Shown in pieces: positions 47,763 to 59,812 of a stretch of DNA of 64,000 bases. The translations under genes and the position numbers were made by a program. The stretch is from Rhipicephalus microplus. Taxonomy: Eukaryota > Arthropoda > Arachnida > Ixodida > Ixodidae. The notes below the pieces were generated by a model. That model saw only the letters and a program-made list of their open reading frames with translations. It made no database searches and was not told the DNA's origin. Location: assembly GCF_043290135.1 (NCBI RefSeq), contig NC_134710.1, forward strand, positions 200,297,692-200,361,691. Direction: 5' to 3'. Within the stretch, counting starts at the first letter, position 1, and every line of letters begins with the position of its first letter.

Positions 47763-47802
47763 GGGCTCCTTTATCGTTGATATATCAACGATAAAGGAGC
47801 CC
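47763..47802. repeat. 40-bp perfect palindrome
   Basis: Both halves (GGGCTCCTTTATCGTTGATA and its exact complement) match without a spacer. GCTGTC in the left flank and GACAGC in the right flank suggest an imperfect outer extension. It could be a fold-back element or a recombination-prone site. There is no target duplication and no coding content. Confidence 0.95.
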
Positions 47803-49185
47803 TGACAGCAATATGGTAACAGCGTGTCCGTATACGCAGCACACATTTTTTTACGTCACATTTATGAATCAGTGTTTGTTATCTGTGGACCGTGGTTTTG
47901 CCTCATTAAAACTAACAAGCTGCGTTCTTTTGCTCTACTTTTTGAATTGAGTGAACTGACTGAAATAATTTACTCCTTCTTGTTTTTATTTGTGTCTCTA
48001 TCGCATGCTCTCATTTCAGCCGACTGTACTAAGCAGGTGGGCTGGTTATCCTGGACTTGTTAACCTCCCAGCTTTTCCTCCTGTATACTTTGTCTTCTTC
48101 TTCTTGAACTTTATTTGGGACATGAGGCGTTGACTCACTTGATTAAAAGGTTTATCTTTTGCACTAGGCCTTATGTCAGAACCTCTGAAGCATATGTAAT
48201 TGCGTATATTGATTTCCAAATCAATGTTCAGCGACCATAATATTCACAGCAGAATGAAAAACATATCATTAAAGAGACATTCTTTATTTTATATGAGAAA
48301 GTACCCTAATTAATAACTCCTGGGCCACTATGGCACCTCTGATGCTTTTCTTGCGATAAGACCAATCTTGATACAGAAGCTTGCTCACGCTATGTAGTCG
48401 ATGCTCCGTGCACACGTATGAAAAAGAGATCCTGTATAAGATGTCTGCCCCACCACTCTTTTGTAGCACATAAAGCAATAACAACTCTTACGTGCTTTTG
48501 GAAAATGCAACCTCCATAATTAATAATAATGAGACTTCCTGTACATGGTGTGTAGACGTTTATTTACATCGTTTGCATAATACATATTTCCAGTCGATAA
48601 CTGTCGCTATGATGCTGTTGTCTAGACGATGATGTCGTATTTGCTTATACGTAGCACGGTTGACTGGAAATTACCTGCACAGAAAAAGAAATATTATCTT
48701 CATGCATAGGAAAGAAACAAGCAGCAAATAGAACAGTTTTTTTCCCAAGGAACTTTCAACACAGAGCTCCCACAAAACAACTCCTAAAGATAAACGGAAT
48801 CTAGCAATTTTGACACAATGTGGATAATTTCGCGCAATGACCAGCACTCTCATCACTGTTTTAGAGATACGTAATGGACGTGAGATGGTAACTTAAGCTG
48901 AATTCACAACTTCACTTGTATTGTTTTAAAGAAATGAAGTTTTACTGATTCGAACGGTAGCCGATTAGAAATGGCAGAAAATTTTGGTGAAGAGACATAC
49001 AATCACTGTTTCTGTATTACGTTAACACCCGTCAGGTTACATTTTGTGCGTGAGACAGATCGCCCACGCGGTGAATGATGGACTTCATTGGGAGCCGTTA
49101 TGATGAGGCCTATAATACTAGAAGCGTAGAATTGAAAAACAAAGCAGAGTAAGTCTACCAAACAATGTTTTCGATATGTATTCCT
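47803..49185. other. No gene recognised; possible 3' region of glycine-rich gene 2
   Basis: Lies downstream of the stop of the minus-strand gene. A minus-strand AATAAA occurs near 48560, about 620 nt past the stop, and could be its polyadenylation signal if the 3' untranslated region is long. Confidence 0.35.
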
Positions 49186-52100
49186 TCATGTTCGCTCCGC
49201 TACTCCACCACCACAAAGGGTATATTTCCAGGTGCATCCGCAGACATGCATTGAGTATAACCATACGAACCACCATCCGCCGTGACCAAGACCACCATAG
49301 CTCTTTCCGAAGCTACCGTAGCTGCCAGAGAAGCCGCCACCGAAGCCGCCACCGAAGCCGTGGGAGTATCCACCGCCATGTCCGAAGCCGCCACCGTATC
49401 CGCCAGAATAACCTCCAGTCGAACCACCTCCGATGACAGCTCCTCCGTGAGAAACCTTCTTGACCTGAAAGTTATTTTGTATTTGCACAACTACCGTAAA
49501 CGAGTTATTCCAGTAGGTGATCAAAGAATGCGCTCTAGGTCAACTCTGGGGGCTCGCCATGCTATCCCGGCGGTGCTATCGCGGCATGACGCCATGCTCA
49601 GTTCGCACGGTAAAAACGACTCGTTTGAGAGTGCGTCGAGCAGTGTTTGTAAGCACAGGAAACAAAGATATTTTATTTTCCTGCGCTGTTCATAAGATAG
49701 GCGTCACATGCCGCGTTCATTTTTCGCAATAGTTTCAGCACAGGCTTAATTTGCGGTCTGAAGCACATCTGTGCGTCAATTTCTGATTGATTTGTAAGGT
49801 TTAACGTCCCAAAACCGCGGTATGATTTTAAGAGATGCCGTAGTGGAGGGCTATGAGAATTTTGACAACCTGGGGTTCTTTAACGTGCCCTCAAATCTGA
49901 GCACACGGGCCTACAATATTTTCGCCTCCATCGGAAATGCAGCCGGGATTCGATCCCGCGACCTGCGGGTCAGCAGACGAGTAGCTTAGCCACTAGACTA
50001 CCGCGATGGGGCTGCGTCAGTTTCCGACTACATCCATATGGAGGTCTGCCTTGGTCCTTTTTTACTAGCCTGTGTTGGTCATGTGTTTAAGCAGCAGGTT
50101 CTGTTAATAAGTAAACATCGCGAAGTATTCTACAATTAAACATGACTGATCAGTTTAACTATCCACGTTTAAACTTGTTCACTGATCTTATTCCGGCATG
50201 GTTCTGCTACCTGCCTTGCTACAACTTTCCTCAATCGTTAATGCTAACCGGAACAACGTTCATTGGTTGCAGTCGACCATTTTCGTATGTCAAACAATGT
50301 CAAGTTTCTCACCTGGTGCAGCGTCTTGACGACATAAGTGGGTCCTTGAACAACCTGCGGCTGCGAAGATCCCGCGGTAGTGGCTGACGCTGCGCTTCCA
50401 TGGCCAAATCCTGCGCCGCCACCACCTCCTGTCTGAATTCCCTTGACAACAATAACGCTGTGTCCCCCAGCGAAGCCGCCGCAATGAACTGTGGTCATGA
50501 GGCCACACATTACAACCACTGCAACCACCTGCAACGAATCACATTCGGTCAACAATGATAACAGTGCAAGAATTGGATGGGGATGAAATAATTCTTACAT
50601 GCGTATAAGTGCAATGAAGGTTACCAAGTGAAAGACTAAAATTTGAAAAAAGTTATTATCATGAGCCTGACTACATCGAATGCAAGGCAAATTACTCTGC
50701 CAAGTTCCAAATCTCATGTCTCATGCGACCGAATCAAATGCGTTCTCGAAACCTGGGAAGGCTATATTATAAGAGTTGGTTGTATTCCACAAATTTCTCT
50801 ATCACCTCATTGTTAGTATGAATATAGTGGATTATTTAGTAGCCTCTACTAAATTCTATTTGGCCATACGATTTATTGAACTGAACGTTGGCTCCTTATG
50901 TATTATTTGTGTAAGACAATCTACAGCAAGCCGATCGTCATGTAATTTTTGAAGTCTTTGACGTCCCGTTTCTTGTGGATTAAGATAACGTCAACATTCT
51001 CCACATATTCTGGTACCATCACCGTCAAGAGAACCTTCGTGTACAGGGTGACTAGTTATCCTAATACAATATTCCCACCGTCTTTCAACAAATCTAATGT
51101 TACCAGGTTCTCGCCAGAGGCTTTGCCCCTTTGCGTTCTCTCCAAGGCATTTCCTAATTCCCCTTTGCTTACTGGTGAAATGTCCACTTCCTCTAGTTTA
51201 CTAGTACTTATAACATCATCATCCTACTTTCTCTCAGCTGCTGAATAGACAGACATCTGCACAGAAGTTGTGATTCAGTATATATAACGTTGTTTTTCAT
51301 AATAGGTTCAAGTAACGATGGGCACAGCAGATGTAAATGCTTCTGGAGTGAATTAGTCAAAACACTCTTATTTTATAAATTTTACCTGAAGCAAACGCTC
51401 AAGCTCTTAGAGTGAATCAATGGTGCATATGCTAGGCGTATCAATGAAGCTATTTTGTTTTTGTCCGGATAGAATTTTAAGTACGCGTTTATTTAGGATT
51501 AGACTTGAAGTCACATGGTTAGATGCAAGAGCAGTACCACTAGTGTGACGCCTTAGGGGTTTTAATTTTGGCTGTATCATTGCATCTACTGGATCTTTTT
51601 TATGCCGTAAATGATGCAAAAATTTCAAACTCTTACTATGTATCTCCTTGAAACTTTTGTAGAACATTAAAGGGAGTTCTTTAGTAATTATTGGGACTGA
51701 AATAAAAATATTTGTGGACCTAATGATGGCACACATACATTTCTTATGCAATCGCAAACGCGGCAGTAACGCGAAATTTCATCCATCACGTATTGCTGCG
51801 TTTAATGGGAACACAAATAGTGTGAGAAAAGCCGTATGCCATTGAGGCAGTAGCACACCGCTTTTTCACATTATTCATGAACCCCAACATTGTTTAGAAG
51901 AGTAGTGGTTCGGACTAGTTCGTACTGCATCACCTTCAACCTATTAGCACGGAAACTTCACAAAGAATATTTCTGTTATTCCGCCTTTTATTTTGTGGCT
52001 TTTCGAGCTATTTTATAATATTAGTATTCGCAACAAAGAATACAAAGCACTAATATGACAACTTTAACAACGAATAACTTGTTGCAAAAATTTTGGTGTA

Positions 52101-52198
52101 ACTCTAGCGCAAATTGATACCACATTAGCAGCCGTATCTCACATTAATGTGCTATATAACTGCAGCCTTGTTAAACGCGTGCTCACCAGTGAGTTCAT
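49186..52198 (-). CDS. Secreted glycine-rich protein, gene 2 (3 exons)
   Basis: Predicted 168-residue secreted structural protein. Coding exon 1 is 52187-52198 (MNSL, donor GTGAGC). Exon 2 is 50313-50528 (acceptor TTGCAG, donor GTGAGA). Exon 3 is 49464 down to the TGA at 49186-49188 (acceptor CTTTCAG). All joins are phase 0. The signal peptide is MNSLVVAVVVMCGLMTTVHC, followed by GGFAGGHS. The shared block GPTYVVKTLHQ is split by intron 2 and resumes as VKKVSHGGAVIGGG. The body then has GGF, GGY and GHGG repeats. Unlike its two paralogues, it carries about 28 residues past GHGGW, containing Cys and Trp. Introns are 1658 and 848 bp; intron 1 holds a dead RTE fragment and intron 2 a Ruka SINE. 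A TATA box lies at 52286-52292. Structure is strong; function (cuticle or cement) is inferred from composition. Confidence 0.87.
49772..50027 (-). mobile_element. Ruka-like SINE in intron 2 of glycine-rich gene 2
   Basis: Nearly complete copy in the same orientation as the gene. TGCGTCAATTTCTGA (49772-49786) and TGCGTCAGTTTCCGA (50013-50027) match at 13 of 15 positions. It has lost a short GCCGCC stretch next to the B-box. Confidence 0.93.
50690..51245 (-). pseudogene. RTE-type LINE reverse transcriptase remnant in intron 1
   Basis: Minus-strand translation gives QRGKASGENLVTLDLLKDGG, then a stop, a LYTKVLL block, PEYVENVDVILIHKKRDVKD and FKNY. Further on come IHTNNEVIEKFVEYNQLL and a degenerate F-x-x-A-F-D-S box. 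These are the first reverse-transcriptase blocks of RTE-clade LINEs (KAPG-D, LHKKGD-x-x-x-x-x-NYRPI, E-KAFDS). Several stops and a frame change make it dead. It lies within intron 1 of the glycine-rich gene, in the same orientation. Confidence 0.78.
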
Positions 52199-52285
52199 GA
52201 TCCTAGGAGCGAGTTGCGTTGAAGCACCGTCGTATGAAGGCTTCTGGGCAGGTGTGAGCTGTGAAACATCACAGAGACCTCGGCT

Positions 52286-52292
52286 TTATATA
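52286..52292 (-). promoter_or_regulatory. TATA box of glycine-rich gene 2
   Basis: TATATAA(A) on the minus strand. An initiator-like TTTCACA with A at 52262 lies 30 bp downstream, and ATG follows 64 nt later. Spacing and leader length nearly equal those of gene 1. Confidence 0.7.
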
Positions 52293-52299
52293 GGAGATT

Positions 52300-53569
52300 T
52301 ACCTGACGTAGGGAAAGAAGAGAAGAAAAAAAGGAGCTGGTTGGAGTGGCGTTTTCCTGAGCCTCATAGCACTGAAGTATTGGGAGGAACATTCCTAGTA
52401 GCAAAAAATGAGAATGACAGTAAATAAATATAGAAGCGGGACATTCGCTTTCAACACAGTGCAACTTGCACATCACACGCCCCGACGTTTTCTTCCTGAC
52501 AGTTGCGCTCGGTGCTACTTGTTAATCAGAAAGTGAAATGGCTCTGCATGGCTGATCACCTAACTGTGCCTTTTTCCGCACTCCTGTGCCCCTTTGCGGG
52601 GGCCCTACATCAAAATAAGACGGGGTGACCCGCTGTCTGCGTAAGTGTCTCAGTATAGCAAGGCACGTCTTCTATCAAAGTAACATCCGCAGGTTGCCAC
52701 GATGCTACTTTGGTGTTTTCCTGCAGTATAATTTGTTGTTATTTGCGTGCGGTGGGCGTTTTCCCATCTTTCTTTTTTATTTTCTTAGCTTGATCGCTCG
52801 AATGCGGTGTAAACTGCGGTGGGGATAGGTGCTAAGGCCATTCAGAGCTCGGTAGCTGTTTCGCGCTTCTTGCACCAGAACAACAGTTTTAGGCTCACTG
52901 TATACGTCGCACACGTGCGCGTCAAGTTAGATAAGGGTGTCTTAGTTTGTGTAATGACGGGTCGACAAAACGCAATTGTTGAGGTAAGGTTTTGAGGGGT
53001 TTGCGATTTCGAAATACAAGGCTATTTATAAACTGCGAAGGATTTCTTTGCATTCTGCAGGTTTTCTAGCGTCTGTCTACGTATCTATTTATCTCTGTCT
53101 TGCCGCCTACACTTGGGTGTTCTCCTGATCAACCCCTTACCTTGGGGTGAACAAAATTTAGTATGGGAGGCTCATTCGCTTCGACGAATATCACTCGGTG
53201 TTAGTAAGTAATGAGTAATGCGACATGTCGTAACGTATGTCATCAAACCATTTCGACCAGACACGTTCCGCACGAATATATGTGCCAATGTTGATTGACA
53301 GTTTTATATATACCCAGGAATGGTGAGAGCAGAGATCTGCAACTTTAATGGGAAATCGTGAAGAAAAAGTTGACATCGCCAGCGCCGATCCAATGAATGC
53401 AAAGAATAAATGTCGTGCTACCAGCTAAAATTGAACCCAAACATTTGGTGTGAAAATCAAGTCGTCTACCACAGAGCACGCCAGTTCTCAGAACTGCTTT
53501 TCAAATAGACCCTAATCTTCGTGAAATGTCAATTATAGTTGCAGTTCTGGCTATCTTATATTAACGTCA
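52300..53569. other. No gene recognised; tRNA-like scrap at 53400-53480
   Basis: Upstream flank of gene 2. The stretch 53403-53480 resembles, on the minus strand, the tRNA-like module seen in repeat family C (GTGCTCTGTGGTAGA near 53470 and GGGTTCAATTTTA near 53430). Confidence 0.45.
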
Positions 53570-55750
53570 TAGCGTTAAACAGCTGGTTTTGCAGAAGTTC
53601 TGGCGTCGGCAAATCATCTTGTGCGAGAGCGAAAAATTGAGAAAATGCAAATAAGATAAATAATCAAAAATTCTGGGTGCAAGTTGGGATCGAATTTGGG
53701 TCGTTTGCGTGACACGCGGGTGTTCTACCACAGAGCCACGCGTCTGCTCGTGATTCTAGCGAAAAAAGCTTCATCTGCTTGGAAATGCAGTGAAAGTCCC
53801 TATTATGCTTTACAAACACACTCGTCCAGTATACATGCTTCACAATACAAGAAGAAATATTGCAGTAGTATTGCGTGGTACAAGTGTAGAGGCTATTGCA
53901 TACTTAGGGTAAATCTTGGAGTGCCTGGCATCGCCATGCACCTAGCGGTGCAATCGCTCGCCGGTAGCAGCTTACGCGTGCGCAGACGCTTAAAGTGTCT
54001 AGAGATGAACCGCGTCGCCAACTAAGGTAGGCCGTGTACCGCATTCTCAGCCAACGCACAGATATAATTGGCAATGCGGGAACTGGGCCAACACTCTGCA
54101 CTAATCATTTTCAGAAACATCTGAGCCACAACACAGCATACCAAGAGACATAGAGCGACAACCTTGCGCATGCTTTCTTTCTTCGTCTCCCGTTCGCTGC
54201 GCTGTTTTCAGATGTTCGTGTAACAACTTGCCCAACTTTTAACGCTTGTCTGCACTAAACGTCGTGCAATGCCAACCTCTCAGTTTTTTTCTTATAATAA
54301 TGGAGCACTAGAAAAAAGTATTTGACAGCATATTTTGTTTTCTCTATCGAAAGATCTTGACACTCTCTGCGTTCACGAATGTTTCTCCATTGTGTGCGCG
54401 CCGCAGTAGGCTTGGATGAGGAAGACACGATAATTAAGCACGAAACATGCATGGCCTCTCTTTGACTTCAAATTAAATCAAATACGCAGTTGTGACTGCT
54501 GAGCAGCTGCACAAGTTCAACAAAACAAAATAAGTGAGAATTATTTCAGGAATGATTCAATATAGAACCACCTAAACATGCTTATTCTCATCGATGTTTG
54601 AGCACAAAAAAAAAGGACTCGCACCCGGCACAGAAATGTAGGCGTGACGCTTCCAAGTGCTTGTCCCCGGTGGTAGTGATAACGCTCATTCTAGGCGGCA
54701 GTGAATGCATGGTGTCAGTATGTCCACAGCATGTCTCCTTCGTTGACGATGGGGACGTGGCAACACAAGATCCCGATTGAGCTGAATAAAACAGGGGCTC
54801 GTCTGCCCCTGCCTTACGTTTTCCCACCTTTTTTTCTTGTCTGAAGAGAGCAGTACTGTGTTGTTTGCCTGGTTTGACATTTGTCATATACCTGAAAAAG
54901 AGCGGTTTAAGATTACTGAACTCTGTTGTAAAAACTACACTACATTTCGGAGCCGGTTAAAGAGTCTTGTGGTAATGAATTGTCGCCGTAACAGGACATA
55001 TTCTGGCTTTGTTCTCAGCTAAAACATTCCTGAATTTGTTTCCATTTGTTTTAGTGTGTTAAGTCAGCGCATCGATTCGGCTCCTACTCTTGAGTGCTTT
55101 TTATGCAAAGTAAAATCAATTCAACGCACAATTCATGCTAACTGTCGCGTCTTACTCGTCCAAGTGTACCGCGGTCCACGCACAGTGAAGGCATATTCGT
55201 GGACACACACAGCCTCACGACGTTTTGAGAGAGCAAACAAGGTACGCCGTCAAATTCTGCATTTATATCACCTCATAATCACAAAAAAAGGTTTAGAAGT
55301 TGGCGTCGTAGTACGTTTAGTGCAGATAATCACTCGAGTTCCTGCACTAACTACAATATCCGCGCGCTTGCCAGCAATGCGGCATGCAAGAGCCGCTGAA
55401 GCAGGCGACGCAGTTAAAAACTACATTCTTGAATTATCTGTGCACGTGCGAGCGGCTCATGGCACGTGGTTTCAGACCTGGCCTCATCACAATATCACGC
55501 ACTTCAATATTTTCTCTAAATGTGAATCAGCCTGTACATTATCACAGGGCGTCAGAACATGTGATTATCTTGATAATTTTTTAAGGCCATTCACCCACTA
55601 CAAAAGACACACACGTTACTGCGACTAATACCTTTAGGCCACGTAGCGGGTGCATAGCAAGTTCGAAAGTATTTCATGCACTAAGTGTTTGAAGTACGCA
55701 CTATAGCAACAAGATATAACTATCGCGTTCAACTCCTAAAGGTGAAGCTG
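53570..55750 (+). repeat. Composite repeat family C, copy 2
   Basis: Same ordered landmarks as copy 1 at 24.73-26.23 kb. The start is TAGCGTTAAACAGCTGGTTT. The minus-strand tRNA-like module has A-box TGGCTCTGTGGTAGA (about 53714-53728 reversed) and B-box TTCGATCCC. A block containing TGCTTTACAA and TACATGCTT follows, and then a 3' module ending AACTCCTAAAGGTGAAGCT. Copy 2 lacks the satellite core of copy 1 and has about 1.65 kb of other sequence (53900-55550) before the 3' module. The open frame 55056-55628 overlaps this repeat and is not credible as a gene. Confidence 0.6.
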
Positions 55751-58063
55751 CGCTTGTCCCTGTATCTTCTTGTCGTCCGTGTTTACTACCGCGCAGTTAC
55801 ATACGTCGATCATGAATCACCAACTCGCCCAATCGTCCACCTGTGAAGCTAAAGGATACCCTAATGTTTAGAAACATTACATATGTACTTATATAATACA
55901 GCCGTCACATCGGGTTAGTGTAAATAGTAGTTCAGCGTCATCCACTGAAGTTCATTTCTGTATATATAGGGGTTTCCAGGGCTACAAACCTCGCGAGCAC
56001 AAGCGCTAGATATCTGCTAACAGATTGGGGTGTTGCTAATAACCATGTTACTGCTGGCATTGTGACGCAATTGTAAAAAAACTCATTATATAAAACACAT
56101 GCGTCTGTTCAACGTATGTCTGTGCGTTCAACGTTTGTACAAATTTTTGGCGTCATTTCGTAACGTTTCCCTCGACAAAACTTTACTACACAGTCACCTT
56201 CCATTTATGTGCTTCGCATAACATCGATTCTCAATATACATGGGATTTGTTAAATTTTGTTCTGCGCATGGTAAATCTAAACAAAGCTGTCATACAAAGA
56301 AAAGAAAAATGGCACCACAGATCCACTCTGTGATGGTTAAAGCTAGAAGCACTGGGCTCACATTCACAAAGCCTTCGGCTCACAAAAACGTTTAGTGGTA
56401 AGCCATTGAAAGATATTGCTTGCGTGTAAGCTGCAATCCAAAACAGCAGTCTAACTGTATACAGCGCATATGAAGAGCTCCTTGATTAAGAAGTGCAGAT
56501 TTTTCCCGCTGTCGATTAGTTGTGCCTAAATGTAAACGAAGGCTACCGCCACTCTTTGCATCGTAGTGAGAAAATTTCGGAAGCAAAAAGAATCGTAAAG
56601 CTTGTCTAAATGGTGTGATAAAAAGCCAAGGCTCTGCGATGTAATTTAATAAGCCATCGTAAGTAAACACTATAGAGAGCATAGCTTCTAGCAGCGGCAC
56701 TTCATGATAATACGAGTGTTATTTCTGAGTGTAGGCATCAGATGGACGAATCAGCTCACGTGAGCGAGCTTCTTTCTTGCAGACATACTGCCACCTCCTT
56801 TGTGGTACAATAAAAAGACTCTTGTATACACGTTATAATTCCTGAAATCACGGAAAAGTCTAGTCTGGATTCAGGGGCTCTCAAGCAGATGACACTGACT
56901 GCGTTAAGTAATTTCCACTGCGAATATCGCACGGGTGCTTTTGTATTTCCGGCCCCTTCTGGTGCCAATAAAAATAAATAAAAAATTAATTATTATTGTC
57001 AAAAGAATATTGTACGCAAATGTATGAATAATGCATCTGAATCCACGGGTGGGTAGGCTAACAGATTCATTGCACAAGGCAGTATGTAATGAAGTGAAAC
57101 TGAAAGACAAAAAAGGGTATGTATGTCACAAAGCTCTAGGACGAATAAATAGATAAAACGACATTCAAGCCATAATAATAAATACAAACAATTACATGGG
57201 GTTGCTATTAAAAGAACACTAGATTTCTTTTATATATTCTATTTCTGTAGTTTTACGTGCCGAGACCCCGAAGCGAAACATGAATTCAGCCATGGGTCAT
57301 GACTCTCACCACCTCTCTTCGAAAGACTCTATAAACATCAATGTGATGGATGGAGCACCACAGGAGGAACTTCGAATCAACGAGAATTGACTAAAAATAG
57401 CAGAATGCAAAAAAATTCTTGTGTGATTTATGCGCTTTATGACTATAATATGCGTCAATTATACACACGTGGGTCGAGATCCACTTGGTTGGAATACAAT
57501 GAAGGTGCCAGTGGAATGCTTTTATCCTCCACTCATTTGACTCGTCAGGGGAAGTATGGTAGTGCTGTTGTTGTCACTGCTGGTGTGAGGGTCATTTTAA
57601 GCGTCTCAGGTGTGCCGGTTACCATTCTAGGTTCTCTGGCAAAAAAAAAAGAAAAGCAGATTCATTTCATGTTTTACGCACAAAATTTTCTCAAAATAAT
57701 ATTGCAAAAAGAACTTTTTCTACGCGATACATTTGCAAGTTTCACTGATCCAAATGTGAAACTGCATTCCTCCAAAACAGTCATACAATGTAGTTTTCAG
57801 GGGGAGCAAAATAAAACTTTGCAGGTAGATATGGTTCATAACAAAGTTTTAATATGCAGTAAAGTATTGGGTATGGAGTTTGCAATACAATATCTTACCT
57901 GACAGAAAATTTCTGAACCTTTTGCCAGAATTATTTCTCACCATGAAAAGAGCAGTACATTTTGTACCTGCTCCTAATACTTTATATACACGTACTTTAT
58001 CGGGAAAATTATTTGTAAATTACCAAAAATATTTGGGGGCTTCCCGTGCTACAGCTACGTTAT
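55751..58063. other. No gene recognised
   Basis: AT-rich DNA. The 171-codon open frame at 57387-57902 has no recognisable domain and a biased low-complexity composition. I do not call it. Confidence 0.4.
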
Positions 58064-58113
58064 GAATATGAGGCACGCCACTTTGGAGGGATCTGGAAAT
58101 GTCGACCATTTCA
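58064..58113 (-). mobile_element. Short Ruka-like SINE fragment
   Basis: About 50 bp match the central tail block (TGAATATGAGGCACGCC, then GGAGGGATCTGGAAATGTCG). Too short to orient beyond the strand. Confidence 0.6.
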
Positions 58114-58726
58114 TTTCAGATTCATTTGTTATTCTTGAACGCCAGTATTTCAGGTATGCCAATATGAACTAATGTGCACTAGATATGCTAGATATGCTTG
58201 TTTGTTTTCTCTGTATCATTTTTTTCATTACTACGTCCTTTTACTTTGATGATTAGGCTAAATATACACTTAGGATCTTGCGATCGGATTCGAGTTGCAT
58301 AGTGTTGTTTCGTCGCGTGAAAAGATTATGCCCCGTTGGCATTGGACTGAGATTATGTTCCAGTCATTAGTACTTTGACTTTATTGACGCACCCATGAAT
58401 TAAACAAAAAGGACAGAGAGTCCCTTATGCTTCTTTTAAGACGACTTCTTTCTCATTTTGTTTCCTTCTCAGTCAATGTATTGATCGTGCGCCACCACCA
58501 TTCGAAAGCTTTCTTCATTTAACGTGGTTTAGTACTGCCTCTAAGATTGAACACCTCACCTGGTTTTGCATTGCCTCCTTGATCGGACCACTTTTCACCA
58601 AGCCACGATGCCATGTGATGGTATCATCATAGGACCCAACATTATAGAATTTGTATCTCGACAAGCTCTTTCAAAATATACTTTGATGACATTTTCTCTA
58701 ACATTGCTAAACACCTACCGAATAAT

Positions 58727-59293
58727 ATGTTGAGAGCTACTTTACAAGACTACCTGCCAGGAATGCAGGCACAGATCGTCATTGCGACGGACGCTTCCCA
58801 GAAAATCGAAAAGAGTGGCATCGGTATATACTGCCCTGTTCCACACTGGTCCTTTTCCCTCCAAATTCCAGATTTCACACCTATCTTTATCGCAGAAAGT
58901 TTAGCTGTAGTGCTGGCTCTTCGAAAACTGCCGACATCAATTGATTCCGCCGTAGTAATAACGGACTCCTTGTCGGTCTGCAGTGCGCTCACAGCATCCG
59001 GTTATTCAAAAGCATTAAGCGAATTCGACTCCTTACTACCGAATCACTTAACTCAGGTGCGATTAGTATGGGTGCCAGGGCATAGAGGCCTAAGTCTAAA
59101 TGAAACGGCTGATGCACTAGTGAAAGCGGCGTTACACGGACCAAGTATGAATATTACCCCTACCACAGCCTTTATAGTAGCATCTAGATTTCAGCGGCAA
59201 ATGATGAATGCCAGAATTCTCTACACCATCTTTAAAAAATTCTCCAGACTTCAACCATCTAATGGCACTCTGGAAAACCTCTTCATGTCATAA
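58727..59293 (+). pseudogene. LINE RNase H domain, open for 188 codons
   Basis: In the parent element this domain degraded RNA in RNA-DNA hybrids. All catalytic positions are visible: D22 in ATDAS, E57 in FIAES, D80 in ITDS, H119 in WVPGHRG and D129 in ETADALV. The frame probably extends upstream (FSNIAKHLPNN just before the first ATG), so the ATG at 58727 need not be a true start. The frame closes at 59293 and the element continues in another frame. Confidence 0.8.
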
Positions 59294-59474
59294 CCGACAT
59301 CTGGAAGTTTTAATCACTCGATTACGCTGTCGTATTTCTCCATTCAATATTTATTTGTTTAGAGCAGGCTTGACTCCTTCCCCGCTGTGTTCCTATTGTG
59401 TAGAAGAGGAAACTGTGGAACACTTTTTGATCTCTTGTAGAAAGTTTTCATCATTAAGAAAGGTATCACTATGA
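59208..59474 (+). pseudogene. LINE ORF2 C-terminal knuckle, shifted frame
   Basis: The sequence TRLRCRISPFNIYLFRAGLT is followed by CSYCVEEETVEHFLISC, the CxxC...H....C motif that ends ORF2 of I-clade LINEs. It continues the RNase H product after a frame change near 59260-59290, so the element is dead. Confidence 0.8.
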
Positions 59475-59769
59475 ATTCCGTTACGAGTCCTTGGATTAGC
59501 TTTCATAACGTCACTATCCCTACGTGCACATACCCTAGGGCACAGCAACGGGAATGTGTGCGAGGCGGTGCAAGATTTCATTGCACAGTAAAAGAGATTG
59601 ACTCAATAACCTCAATTCTAAAAGCTTCTCAGTTCACCAATGTAGACTACTGAAAAATTTTATTTGATATCAATAATTTATTGCTCATTCAGTAGGAACT
59701 AATTCATCTAAATTTTTGTCAGGAATAATTTACGAAAAAAATTAATATTTTTGTTGATATTTTTTGGTT

Positions 59770-59772
<3 letters not shown>

Positions 59773-59811
<39 letters not shown>
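59773..59811. repeat. (AT)n microsatellite
   Basis: About 19 AT units within the tail of the second LINE. Confidence 0.97.

Positions 59812-59812
<1 letters not shown>

Noticed and set aside
55056..55628. 190-codon open frame on the plus strand
   Set aside because: Its 3' end lies inside the shared end module of composite repeat C, the composition is unlike a real protein and no domain is recognisable.
57387..57902. 171-codon open frame on the plus strand
   Set aside because: AT-rich, contains a poly-Lys slip and no recognisable domain or splice signals; most likely chance.
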